Shown in pieces: positions 1-5,957 of a DNA stretch of 12,113 nucleotides; positions within the stretch are counted from its first letter, which is position 1; each line of letters begins with the position of its first letter. The translations under genes and the position numbers were made by a program. The DNA comes from an uncultured Pseudomonadota bacterium (lineage in GTDB: Bacteria; Pseudomonadota; Gammaproteobacteria; Burkholderiales; Usitatibacteraceae): positions 1-12,113 of the forward strand of contig CALEJW010000257.1 of the NCBI GenBank assembly GCA_937898635.1. Reading direction: 5' to 3'. Below the pieces are notes generated by a model. That model was given only the letters and a program-made list of their open reading frames with translations. It had not been told where the DNA came from and made no database searches.

Positions 1-408
1 TCGAGCCTCGTGGACAGCGACGCCTACCTGCTCACGTGCATGCGCTACATCGAGCTCAACCCGGTTCGCGCCGGCATGGCGCGGCATCCCTCGGCGTACC
101 CGTGGTCGAGCTACCGGACGAACGCGACCGGGGAGCCCGAGCTACCCATCGTCGCGCACGAGACCTACCGGCAACTCGGGGCAACGGCAGCTTCGCGTGG
201 CGAGCAGTACCGCGGCCTGGTCGAGTCGGGCGTCTCCGATCCGGATCTCGAGCGCATCCGGACAAGCGTCCGGAAGTGCCGCGTGCTGGGGAGCGAGTCA
301 TTCTGTGCCGGGATATCCGCTCGCCTCGACCGCCGCACTGCTCCCGCCCCTCGCGGCCGCCCCTGCGGAAAAGGGGACAGATCGGAAAATGAACCTGACC
401 CCAATTAG
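1..408 (+). CDS. REP-associated tyrosine transposase (RAYT, Y1/HUH family), C-terminal part
   Basis: The frame is open from base 1, so the start codon and the N-terminal half lie outside the window; 135 codons are visible. The motif RYIELNPVRAGM followed by a WSSY block is the hallmark of the C-terminal half of Y1/TnpA-REP proteins. By analogy with IS200/IS605 enzymes, the Tyr of RYIELNP (visible residue 16) is the likely nucleophile; this is inference. The HUH histidine pair would be upstream and is not seen. The later VLGSESF and PRGRP segments also fit RAYT C-termini. These proteins are usually single-copy, host-domesticated DNA-processing enzymes linked to REP palindromes. The last codons (GDRSENEPDPN) are read straight through a palindrome. 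Base composition looks less GC-extreme than the rest of the window, which suits an acquired gene. The 3' end overlaps the converging antiporter gene by 4 bp. Whether the full gene is intact cannot be judged. Confidence 0.85.
   Translation, partial: SSLVDSDAYLLTCMRYIELNPVRAGMARHPSAYPWSSYRTNATGEPELPIVAHETYRQLGATAASRGEQYRGLVESGVSDPDLERIRTSVRKCRVLGSESFCAGISARLDRRTAPAPRGRPCGKGDRSENEPDPN
369..402 (-). terminator. Candidate rho-independent terminator of the kef-type gene
   Basis: Read on the minus strand, the same palindrome begins 2 nt after the antiporter stop codon. It forms GGGG-T-CAG paired with CTG-T-CCCC (one T/T mismatch) and is followed directly by TTTT. The U-tract is short and the loop is long (14 nt), so it would be a modest terminator. 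No other hairpin was seen downstream of this gene. Confidence 0.4.
373..402. repeat. REP-like imperfect palindrome at the RAYT 3' end
   Basis: The arms are GGGGACAG (373-380) and CTGACCCC (395-402). They pair as 4 bp, one A/A mismatch and 3 bp, around a 14-nt AT-richer loop. The element lies inside the last codons of the transposase gene. RAYT genes are known to be flanked by short REP-type palindromes that they recognise, so the position is what the family predicts. Only one copy is present in this window, so repetitiveness cannot be shown here. Confidence 0.6.
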
Positions 409-2372
409 CCCTGCAACAGCCGGATCTCGGCTTTCGCGAGCGCCTCCTGGGTGCCCAGCAGGACCACGATGTCGTTCTCGCGCAGGCGCATGCCGGTGGA
501 GGGATTGGTCTCGCGGACGCCCTGCCGGCGGACCGCGGTCACTTCCACCTGCAAGGCCTCGAGATTCAGGCTCGCGAGGGACATCCCCACGCAGGCCGCG
601 CTCGGGCCGACCATCACGGAGCGAAGCCTGCGCTGGGAGGCGTCCGCCTCGCCGTCCTCGTCGGTGGCCCCGGGGAAGAAGCCGCTCATGAGCTGGTAGC
701 GCTCCGCGCGCACCTCGCGAAGCCGCTTGAGGACGCGGTTCAGCGGGAAGCCGAGCAGCATCATGGTCTGCGTGGCGAGCATGAGGGAGCCCTCGACGAC
801 CTCGGCCACGATCTCCGCCGCGCCCGCCTCGCGCAGCCTGCCCACGTCGGTGTCGTCCAGGGCGCGCACGATGACGGGCAGCTCCGGGCGCATCTCGCGC
901 ACGTGCGCGAGGATCGTGATCGCCCGGGGCGTGTCGGCGAAGGTGACCACCACGGCGGTCGCGCGGGCGAGCGCGGCCGCGGCGAGCACCTCGCGGCGCG
1001 AGGCGTCGCCGTACACCACCGAGTCGCCCGCCGCGGCGGCCTGGCGCACGCGCTCCGGGTCGGCATCCAGCGCGACGAAGGACACGCCCTCGCGCTCGAG
1101 GAAGCGCACCAGCGCCTGGCCGCTGCGGCCGTAGCCGCAGACGATCACGTGGCCCTGGGTCGCCATGGTCTTCACCGCGAGCTGGTGCAGCGCCATGGCG
1201 CGCTGGGTCCACTCGCTCGCGACGAAATGGAGCACGATGCGCTCGGCGTTCGCGAGCAGCACGGGCGTGAGGAGCATCGACAGGAGCGCGCCCGCGAGCA
1301 CCACCTGCAGGGCCGCCGGCGCGAGCGCGCCCTCCCGGCCCGCGAGGGAGAGCAGCACGAACCCGAACTCCCCCGCCGGCGCGAGCGCGAGCGCGCAGCG
1401 CAGCGCCGTGGGCTTGTCGTTGCCGAAGGCGCGCCCGAGCGCGAGGATCAGCACGAACTTGACCGCGAGGAGCGCCACCAGCACCAGCCCCACGAGGGCC
1501 CACTGCGAGAGGACCACGCGCGGCTCGAGCAGCATGCCGATGGTCACGAAGAAGAAGCCCAGCAGCACGTCGCGGAAGGGCTTGATGTAGTCCTCGACCT
1601 GGTAGCGGTACTCGGTTTCCGAGATGAGCATGCCGGCGAGGAAGGCGCCCAGCGCGAGCGAGAGCCCGGCGATCTCGGTGACCCAGGCGAGCCCCAGGGT
1701 GACCAGCAGCACGAAGAGCACGAAGACCTCGCTCGACTTCTGCTTCGCCACGACGTGGAAGAGCGGGCGCATCAGGCGCTGCCCGACGAAGAGCACCAGC
1801 GCGAGCACCGCCGCGGCCTTCGCGAGCGCGAGCCCGATCGCGCCGGCGAGCGCCTCCGCGGGCAGCGCGAGCGCCGGGATCAGGACCAGGAGCGGGATCA
1901 CCGCGAGGTCCTGGAAGAGGAGCGCGCCCATGATCTGGCGGCCCGAGGGCGAGTGCAGCTGCGCCTGCTCCGAGAGCGCCTTGGAGATGATGGCCGTCGA
2001 GGACATCGCGAGCACCCCGCCCACGATGAGCCCGGTCTGCCACGACTGCCCCGCGGCGAGCGCGATCGCGGCGGCGAGCGCCATCGTGAGCGCCACCTGG
2101 GCGCCGCCGAAGCCGAACACGAGCCGGCGCATCGCCATGAGCTGCGGCAGGCTGAACTCCAGGCCCACCGAGAACATGAGGAACACGACCCCGAACTCGG
2201 CGAGGTAGCGCTTGTCCTCGGAGGCCGAGACGATGTCGAGCACCCCGGGGCCGATCGCCGCGCCCACGAGGAGATAGCCGAGGATCGGCGGCATCGCGAG
2301 GCGCCGGAACAGCACGACCACCGCGACCGCGGAACCGAGCAGGATGAGGGCGACCGGAAGGGCTTCGTGCAT
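405..2372 (-). CDS. Kef-type monovalent cation:proton antiporter (CPA2) with RCK/TrkA domains
   Basis: This is an inner-membrane antiporter of 655 residues that exchanges K+ (or Na+) for H+. Residues 1-380 form the multi-spanning Na+/H+ exchanger domain. Visible there are MPPILGYLLVGAAIGPG (27-43), MSSTAI (123-128) and FQDLAVIP (153-160), whose Asp155 is the expected ion-binding residue of the family. A cytosolic TrkA-N Rossmann domain follows, with nucleotide-binding GYGRSG at 413-418. A TrkA-C/RCK-C domain occupies about 575-655 (MRLRENDIVVLLGT near the end). The architecture and length match KefB/KefC/YbaL-type proteins. Glutathione gating, which would make it true KefB or KefC, cannot be read from the sequence, and no KefF/KefG partner lies alongside. 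The ATG at 2372 is the first good start and has no clear Shine-Dalgarno sequence. The gene diverges from kdsD across 48 bp, a pairing often seen in Betaproteobacteria. Confidence 0.93.
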   Translation of the reverse strand: MHEALPVALILLGSAVAVVVLFRRLAMPPILGYLLVGAAIGPGVLDIVSASEDKRYLAEFGVVFLMFSVGLEFSLPQLMAMRRLVFGFGGAQVALTMALAAAIALAAGQSWQTGLIVGGVLAMSSTAIISKALSEQAQLHSPSGRQIMGALLFQDLAVIPLLVLIPALALPAEALAGAIGLALAKAAAVLALVLFVGQRLMRPLFHVVAKQKSSEVFVLFVLLVTLGLAWVTEIAGLSLALGAFLAGMLISETEYRYQVEDYIKPFRDVLLGFFFVTIGMLLEPRVVLSQWALVGLVLVALLAVKFVLILALGRAFGNDKPTALRCALALAPAGEFGFVLLSLAGREGALAPAALQVVLAGALLSMLLTPVLLANAERIVLHFVASEWTQRAMALHQLAVKTMATQGHVIVCGYGRSGQALVRFLEREGVSFVALDADPERVRQAAAAGDSVVYGDASRREVLAAAALARATAVVVTFADTPRAITILAHVREMRPELPVIVRALDDTDVGRLREAGAAEIVAEVVEGSLMLATQTMMLLGFPLNRVLKRLREVRAERYQLMSGFFPGATDEDGEADASQRRLRSVMVGPSAACVGMSLASLNLEALQVEVTAVRRQGVRETNPSTGMRLRENDIVVLLGTQEALAKAEIRLLQG

Positions 2373-2394
2373 CGTGGCGGCGGGCGGCGGGGGT

Positions 2395-2420
2395 GGGGCA
2401 ATCCCTTTATACTTTGCCCC
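2395..2420. promoter_or_regulatory. Perfect 7-bp inverted repeat spanning the kef/kdsD divergent promoter region
   Basis: GGGGCAA (2395-2401) and TTGCCCC (2414-2420) are exact reverse complements separated by 12 bp (arm centres 19 bp apart). The spacer contains the only AT-rich stretch of the intergenic region, with TATACT on the plus strand (2408-2413) and TATAAA on the minus strand (2411-2406). The right arm ends on the base before the kdsD GTG. The position suggests an operator controlling one or both divergent genes. Chance, or an RNA hairpin in a transcript entering from upstream, are alternatives. I do not recognise the motif as a named regulator site. Confidence 0.45.
2408..2413 (+). 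promoter_or_regulatory. Candidate -10 box (TATACT) for the kdsD-led cluster
   Basis: TATACT matches the sigma-70 -10 consensus at 5 of 6 positions and is the only such site before kdsD. No recognisable -35 exists 16-18 bp upstream, where the sequence is all G/C. Transcription from here would start around 2419-2421, on or next to the GTG start codon of kdsD, so the mRNA would have little or no leader. Confidence 0.5.
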
Positions 2421-3425
2421 GTGACAAATCTACACCATCCCCGCCCGCTCCCCGATGCCGCGCGCGTCCTCGCGCTCGCGAGGCAGGTCCTGGAGATCGA
2501 GTCCGCCGCGGTCGCGGCGTTGACCGGGCGCCTGGGCGAGGCCTTCCTCGAGGCGGTCGCGACGATCTTCGGCGCGCAGGGGCGCGTGGTCGTGACGGGC
2601 ATGGGCAAGTCCGGGCACGTCGGCGGCAAGATCGCCTCCACCCTCGCCTCCACCGGCACGCCCGCCTTCTTCATGCATCCCGGCGAGGCGAGCCACGGCG
2701 ACCTGGGCATGATCGCCCAGGGCGACGTGGTCCTCGCGATCTCCCACTCCGGCGAGACCGAGGAGATCCTGCGCATCCTCCCGCTCATCAAGCGCCGCGG
2801 CGCGAGGGTGATCGCCCTCACCGGCAGGCCGCAATCGAGCCTCGCGCGCGAATGCGACGTCCACCTCGACGCGGCCGTCGAGAAGGAGGCCTGCCCGATG
2901 AACCTCGCGCCGACCGCGAGCACCACCGCGGCGCTCGCGCTGGGCGATGCCCTCGCGGTGGCGCTGCTCGAGGCGCGCGGCTTCGGCAGCGACGACTACG
3001 CCCTGCACCATCCGGGCGGCTCCCTCGGCCGCAGGCTCCTGCTGCATGTCGCGGACGTGATGCACACGGGCGAGAGGCTGCCGCGCGTGGGCGTGGGCGC
3101 GACGCTCAAGGAGGCGATCCTGGAAATGAGCCAGAAGGGCCTCGGGATGACCGCGATCGTGGAGCCCGACGGGCGCGTGGCGGGGCTCTTCACCGACGGG
3201 GACCTGCGCCGCACGCTCGAGAAGCACGAGGACATCCGGGGCCTCAAGGTCGCGGAGGTGATGACGCGAAACCCGCGCGCCATCGGGCCCGGCCGGCTCG
3301 CCGCCGAGGCCGCGCAGGTGATGCAGGCGCACCACGTGAGCGGGCGGCTCCTCGTCGTGGACGAGTCGGGCCGGCTCGTGGGCGCGCTGCACGTGGACGA
3401 CCTCCTGCGCGCCGGCGTCATCTGA
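2421..3425 (+). CDS. kdsD: D-arabinose 5-phosphate isomerase (KdsD/KpsF/GutQ family)
   Basis: This cytoplasmic enzyme interconverts D-ribulose 5-phosphate and D-arabinose 5-phosphate, the first step toward Kdo for LPS. It has 334 residues. An N-terminal SIS domain (about 40-190) carries TGMGKSGHVGGK, ISHSGETEEI and HHPGGSLGRR. The four residues implicated in E. coli KdsD catalysis (Lys59, His88, Glu111, His193) align at a constant offset of 4 as Lys63, His92, Glu115 and His197. Two CBS domains fill about 211-334 (VADVMHTGE and VAEVMTRNPRAIG). GTG at 2421 is chosen because it gives the usual family N-terminus (about 328 residues in E. coli) and lies just past the promoter-like site. The frame is open further upstream, but that part is antisense to the antiporter gene. 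No Shine-Dalgarno sequence is visible. It is the first gene of the cluster, followed 8 bp later by kdsC. Confidence 0.95.
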   Translation: MTNLHHPRPLPDAARVLALARQVLEIESAAVAALTGRLGEAFLEAVATIFGAQGRVVVTGMGKSGHVGGKIASTLASTGTPAFFMHPGEASHGDLGMIAQGDVVLAISHSGETEEILRILPLIKRRGARVIALTGRPQSSLARECDVHLDAAVEKEACPMNLAPTASTTAALALGDALAVALLEARGFGSDDYALHHPGGSLGRRLLLHVADVMHTGERLPRVGVGATLKEAILEMSQKGLGMTAIVEPDGRVAGLFTDGDLRRTLEKHEDIRGLKVAEVMTRNPRAIGPGRLAAEAAQVMQAHHVSGRLLVVDESGRLVGALHVDDLLRAGVI

Positions 3426-3433
3426 GAAGCGAC

Positions 3434-3964
3434 ATGACGGACGCCACCACCCGCGCACGCGCGGTGCGCCTCGCGCTCTTCGACGTCGACGGCGTGCTCA
3501 CCGACGGGCGCCTCTACTATGGCCCCTCGGGAGAGGCGATGAAGGCGTTCCACATCCTCGACGGGCACGGCCTGAAGATGCTCGCGCGCTCCGGCGTGGC
3601 CACGGGACTTCTCTCCGGCCGGCATTCCGAGGCGACCGCGGCGCGCGCGCGCGAGCTGGGCATCGCGCACGTGATCCTGGGCGCGGACGACAAGCTCGCG
3701 CATTTCGAGCGCCTGCGCGGGGAGCTCGGCCTCGAGGCCTCGCAGTGCGCGTTCGTGGGAGACGATCTTCCGGACCTTCCCGTGCTCGCGCGCTGCGGCC
3801 TCGCGGTGGCGGTCGCCAACGCCGTGCCCGAGGTGAAGGCGCTCGCCCACCTCGTCACGCGGGCGGCCGGCGGCGAGGGCGCCGTGCGCGAGGCGTGCGA
3901 GTTCGTGATGCGCGCGCAGGAAACGCTGGAAGGCGCCGCGGGGCGCCTCCCGGAGCGGGGATAG
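3434..3964 (+). CDS. kdsC: 3-deoxy-D-manno-octulosonate 8-phosphate phosphatase (KdsC)
   Basis: The enzyme removes phosphate from Kdo 8-phosphate to give Kdo, two steps downstream of KdsD. It is a 176-residue HAD-superfamily enzyme of the C0 (capless, tetrameric) type. HAD motif I is FDVDGVLTDG with nucleophile Asp17 and acid/base Asp19. Motif II is Ser61 in LLSGRHS, motif III is Lys87 in GADDK, and motif IV is VGDDLPDLP with Asp110/Asp111 and Asp114. All catalytic positions are present and the length is normal. ATG 3434 is preceded by a GAGAAG-type ribosome site (3424-3429) overlapping the kdsD stop. The next gene begins 3 bp after its stop, so it is translated as part of the same operon. 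Kdo-8-P synthase (kdsA) and CMP-Kdo synthetase (kdsB) are not in the window. Confidence 0.95.
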   Translation: MTDATTRARAVRLALFDVDGVLTDGRLYYGPSGEAMKAFHILDGHGLKMLARSGVATGLLSGRHSEATAARARELGIAHVILGADDKLAHFERLRGELGLEASQCAFVGDDLPDLPVLARCGLAVAVANAVPEVKALAHLVTRAAGGEGAVREACEFVMRAQETLEGAAGRLPERG

Positions 3965-3967
3965 CGC

Positions 3968-4534
3968 GTGGTGCGCCCCTCGTCCTGGCTGCCGCTCGGC
4001 ATCCTCGCCGTGCTGGTGGCCCTCACCGTCTGGCTCGACCAGCTCGTGCAGCCCTCCGGCTCGCGCGGCGACGCGAAGATGCGCCACGACCCGGACCTCA
4101 TCGTGCAGAACTTCAGCGCGCGCAAGTTCGGCGAGGACGGGCGGACCCTCTACACTCTCGCGGCGCGCAAGATGGTACATTACCCCGACGACGACTCGGC
4201 CCTGCTGGAGAGGCTCGATTTCGAGGCCTACGAGCCGCGCCAGCCGCGCGTGACCATCGCCTCCGACGGCGGCCGGCTGCTCGAGGGCGGGGACAAGGTC
4301 TGGTTCGAGGGCAACGTCGTGATCGAGCGCGAGGCCGACGAGCGCCACGAGGCGAGCCGCCTCACCACGGAAAGGCTCCTCGTCCTCCCCGATACCGGCA
4401 TCGCCCGCAGCCCCGGACCCGTGCTGCTCGAGAACCCGCAAGCCCGGGTCGAGGCCACGGGCCTCGAGATGAACAACCAGACGCGCATTCTCAGGCTCGA
4501 CCGCGTGCGCGCCACCTACAAGCCCCGCCGCTGA
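3968..4534 (+). CDS. lptC: LPS export protein LptC
   Basis: LptC is a bitopic inner-membrane protein that receives LPS from LptB2FG and passes it to LptA. It has 188 residues, close to the E. coli 191. One N-terminal transmembrane segment (about residues 6-25, SWLPLGILAVLVALTVWLDQ) is followed by a periplasmic beta-jellyroll of the LptC family (NFSARKFGEDGRTLYTLAARKM, then YEPRQPRVTIASDGG, WFEGNVVI, and a C-terminal GLEMNNQTRILRL strand). Identification rests on this architecture, weak LptC-type similarity and position between kdsC and lptA. The start is GTG 3968, with a second in-frame GTG immediately after it (3971); neither has a clear Shine-Dalgarno sequence, so translation is probably coupled to kdsC, 3 bp upstream. 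The TGA stop shares one base with the ATG of lptA. Confidence 0.9.
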   Translation: MVRPSSWLPLGILAVLVALTVWLDQLVQPSGSRGDAKMRHDPDLIVQNFSARKFGEDGRTLYTLAARKMVHYPDDDSALLERLDFEAYEPRQPRVTIASDGGRLLEGGDKVWFEGNVVIEREADERHEASRLTTERLLVLPDTGIARSPGPVLLENPQARVEATGLEMNNQTRILRLDRVRATYKPRR

Positions 4535-5151
4535 TGCGCACAACCGCCCCACGCCGAACCGCCGCCCTCCTCGCGACGCTCCTCGCCGCTGCGCTGTGGG
4601 CGCCGGCGGCGGCGCGCGGCGAACGCGCCGACCGCGAGAAGGAGATCCAGGTGCTCGCCGACCGGCTCACCGCGGACGACGCGAAGAAGGAGGCGGTCTA
4701 CGAGGGCAACGTCGTCGTGACGCAGGGAACGATGCGCATCACTTCCGCGAGGATCCTCGTGCGCGAGGACCCGCAGGGCTACCGCACGTACATCGCGACC
4801 GGCTCGCCCGTCACCTTCCGCCAGAAGCGGGAGAAGGAGGACGACTGGATCCAGGGCAAGGCGGAGCGCGCGGAGTTCGACGACCGCAACGATCTGCTCA
4901 AGCTCTACAACGGCGCGACGCTCACGAGCTCCCAGGGCGAGCTCTCCGGCGACTACATCTCCTACGACCGCGGCAAGGACTTCTTCCAGGTGACCGGCGC
5001 CGCGCCCGGCGCCGCGCCCGGCGAGGGCTCGCGGGTGAAGGCGACGATCATCCCGCAGAAGCGGGGCGCGGACGGCAAGCCCGCGGCGGCCCCCGCGGCG
5101 CCGCCCGTCACGCTCAGGCCCGACGCGGCGGGGGCGGGCGGCAAGCCGTGA
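4534..5151 (+). CDS. lptA: LPS transport periplasmic protein LptA (OstA-like)
   Basis: LptA forms the periplasmic bridge that carries LPS from LptC to LptD at the outer membrane. The 205-residue protein begins with a Sec signal peptide: RTTAPRR, a hydrophobic ALLATLLAAALWAPAAA core, and likely cleavage around residues 25-30. The mature part is a single OstA/LptA beta-jellyroll of about residues 35-170 (IQVLADRLTADDAKKEAVYE, GNVVVTQGTMRITS, IQGKAERAEFDDRNDLL, LSGDYISYD). The last 35 residues are a Pro/Ala/Gly-rich tail not needed for the fold, and a 12-bp tandem duplication sits at 4996-5019 near its start. ATG 4534 overlaps the lptC stop by one base (TGATG), and its own stop overlaps the lptB GTG by 4 bp, so translation of lptC, lptA and lptB is very probably coupled. 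Confidence 0.94.
   Translation: MRTTAPRRTAALLATLLAAALWAPAAARGERADREKEIQVLADRLTADDAKKEAVYEGNVVVTQGTMRITSARILVREDPQGYRTYIATGSPVTFRQKREKEDDWIQGKAERAEFDDRNDLLKLYNGATLTSSQGELSGDYISYDRGKDFFQVTGAAPGAAPGEGSRVKATIIPQKRGADGKPAAAPAAPPVTLRPDAAGAGGKP
4996..5019 (+). repeat. 12-bp tandem duplication in lptA
   Basis: GGCGCCGCGCCC occurs twice head to tail, followed by a partial third copy (GGCG). It encodes a repeated GAAP unit just after the folded domain of LptA, where length change is probably harmless. It is in frame (12 bp = 4 codons). Confidence 0.7.
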
Positions 5152-5924
5152 GCACGAGTCCCGCGCCCCAGCGCCTCGCGCTCGTCTCGAGCGAACCGAA
5201 GCCCTCGGTGCTGCGCGCCGAGGCGCTCATGAAGCGCTACCGGAAGCGGACGGTGGTCTCCGACGTCTCGCTCACCGTCGAGAGCGGCGAGGTGGTCGGG
5301 CTCCTCGGGCCCAACGGCGCCGGCAAGACCACGTGCTTCTACATGATCCTGGGCCTCGTGCCCATCGACCAGGGATCGGTCCGGCTCGACGGACAGGACG
5401 TGACGCACCTGCCCATCTACCGCCGCTCGCGCCTCGGACTTTCCTACCTGCCGCAGGAGGCGTCGATCTTCCGCCGGCTGACGGTCTCCCAGAACATCCA
5501 GGCGGTGCTGGAGCTGCAGGACCTCTCTCCCGAGGAGGTCCAGACCCGCCTGGAATCCCTGCTGGGGGACCTGCACATCGGGCACCTGCGCGCGAGCCCG
5601 GCGCTCTCGCTTTCCGGCGGCGAGCGGCGCCGCGTCGAGATCGCCCGCGCGCTCGCGACCGAGCCGCGCTTCATCCTCCTCGACGAGCCCTTCGCGGGCG
5701 TCGACCCGATCGCGGTGCTCGACATCCAGCAGATCATCCGCTTCCTCAAGGAGCGCGGCATCGGCGTGCTCATCACCGACCACAACGTGCGCGAGACGCT
5801 CGGCATCTGCGACCACGCCTACATCATCAACCAGGGCGCCGTCCTCGCCTTCGGGAAGCCCGACGAAATCATCTATAATGAAGCGGTCCGAAAGGTCTAC
5901 CTCGGGGAGAATTTCCGCCTCTAG
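5148..5924 (+). CDS. lptB: LPS export ABC transporter ATP-binding protein LptB
   Basis: LptB is the cytoplasmic ATPase of the LptB2FG complex that extracts LPS from the inner membrane. It has 258 residues and all ABC motifs: Walker A GPNGAGKTT (54-62), Q-loop Gln103 in YLPQEAS, signature LSGGE (155-159), Walker B ILLDE (176-180) and the switch His212 in ITDHN. The C-terminal AVRKVYLGENFRL is typical of LptB. The GTG at 5148 overlaps the lptA stop as GTGA, which implies coupled translation. It adds about 18 residues (SPAPQRLALVSSEPKP) before the position where E. coli LptB begins; no better start is seen closer to the fold. LptF and LptG, the membrane partners, are not in this window. The last codons contain a promoter-like TATAAT for rpoN. 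Confidence 0.97.
   Translation: MSTSPAPQRLALVSSEPKPSVLRAEALMKRYRKRTVVSDVSLTVESGEVVGLLGPNGAGKTTCFYMILGLVPIDQGSVRLDGQDVTHLPIYRRSRLGLSYLPQEASIFRRLTVSQNIQAVLELQDLSPEEVQTRLESLLGDLHIGHLRASPALSLSGGERRRVEIARALATEPRFILLDEPFAGVDPIAVLDIQQIIRFLKERGIGVLITDHNVRETLGICDHAYIINQGAVLAFGKPDEIIYNEAVRKVYLGENFRL
5874..5879 (+). promoter_or_regulatory. Candidate -10 box (TATAAT) for rpoN, inside lptB
   Basis: A perfect TATAAT lies 78 bp before the rpoN start and is written as lptB codons 243-244 (TAT Tyr, AAT Asn). Both are unusual codons here, where TAC and AAC dominate. The local sequence (ATCATCTATAATGAA) is the most AT-rich stretch nearby. The -35 region at 16-18 bp spacing (around 5850-5857, TTCGGGAA) is a poor match. 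Transcription would start near 5886, giving rpoN a leader of about 70 nt. A separate rpoN promoter is common in this kind of cluster. Confidence 0.5.
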
Positions 5925-5957
5925 CGGACTGGCAGCCTCCGCCCCGCGGCTTTCGAC

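Noticed and set aside
1..408. Complete insertion sequence with terminal inverted repeats
   Set aside because: RAYTs do not form classical IS elements; only the gene's 3' end and one palindrome are visible, with no target duplication or second end.
298..2043. Long open frame of 581 codons on the minus strand in a different frame from the antiporter
   Set aside because: Arg/Ala/Gly-rich shadow of a real gene; a GC-rich genome leaves off-frames open. No recognisable motifs.
903..2420. Very long plus-strand open frame upstream of kdsD, antisense to the antiporter
   Set aside because: His/Glu/Arg-rich composition with no family features; it is the complement of antiporter codons. The kdsD homology begins only after GTG 2421.
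2395..2420. Possible sigma-54 (-24/-12) promoter before kdsD because GG and TTGC are both present
   Set aside because: The GG and GC doublets are about 19 bp apart instead of the required 12, and the GC-rich arms are better explained as an inverted repeat.
3641..3654. Alternating GC tract (possible Z-DNA-forming run) in kdsC
   Set aside because: It encodes conserved-region Ala/Arg residues with the genome's preferred codons; nothing suggests a function beyond coding.
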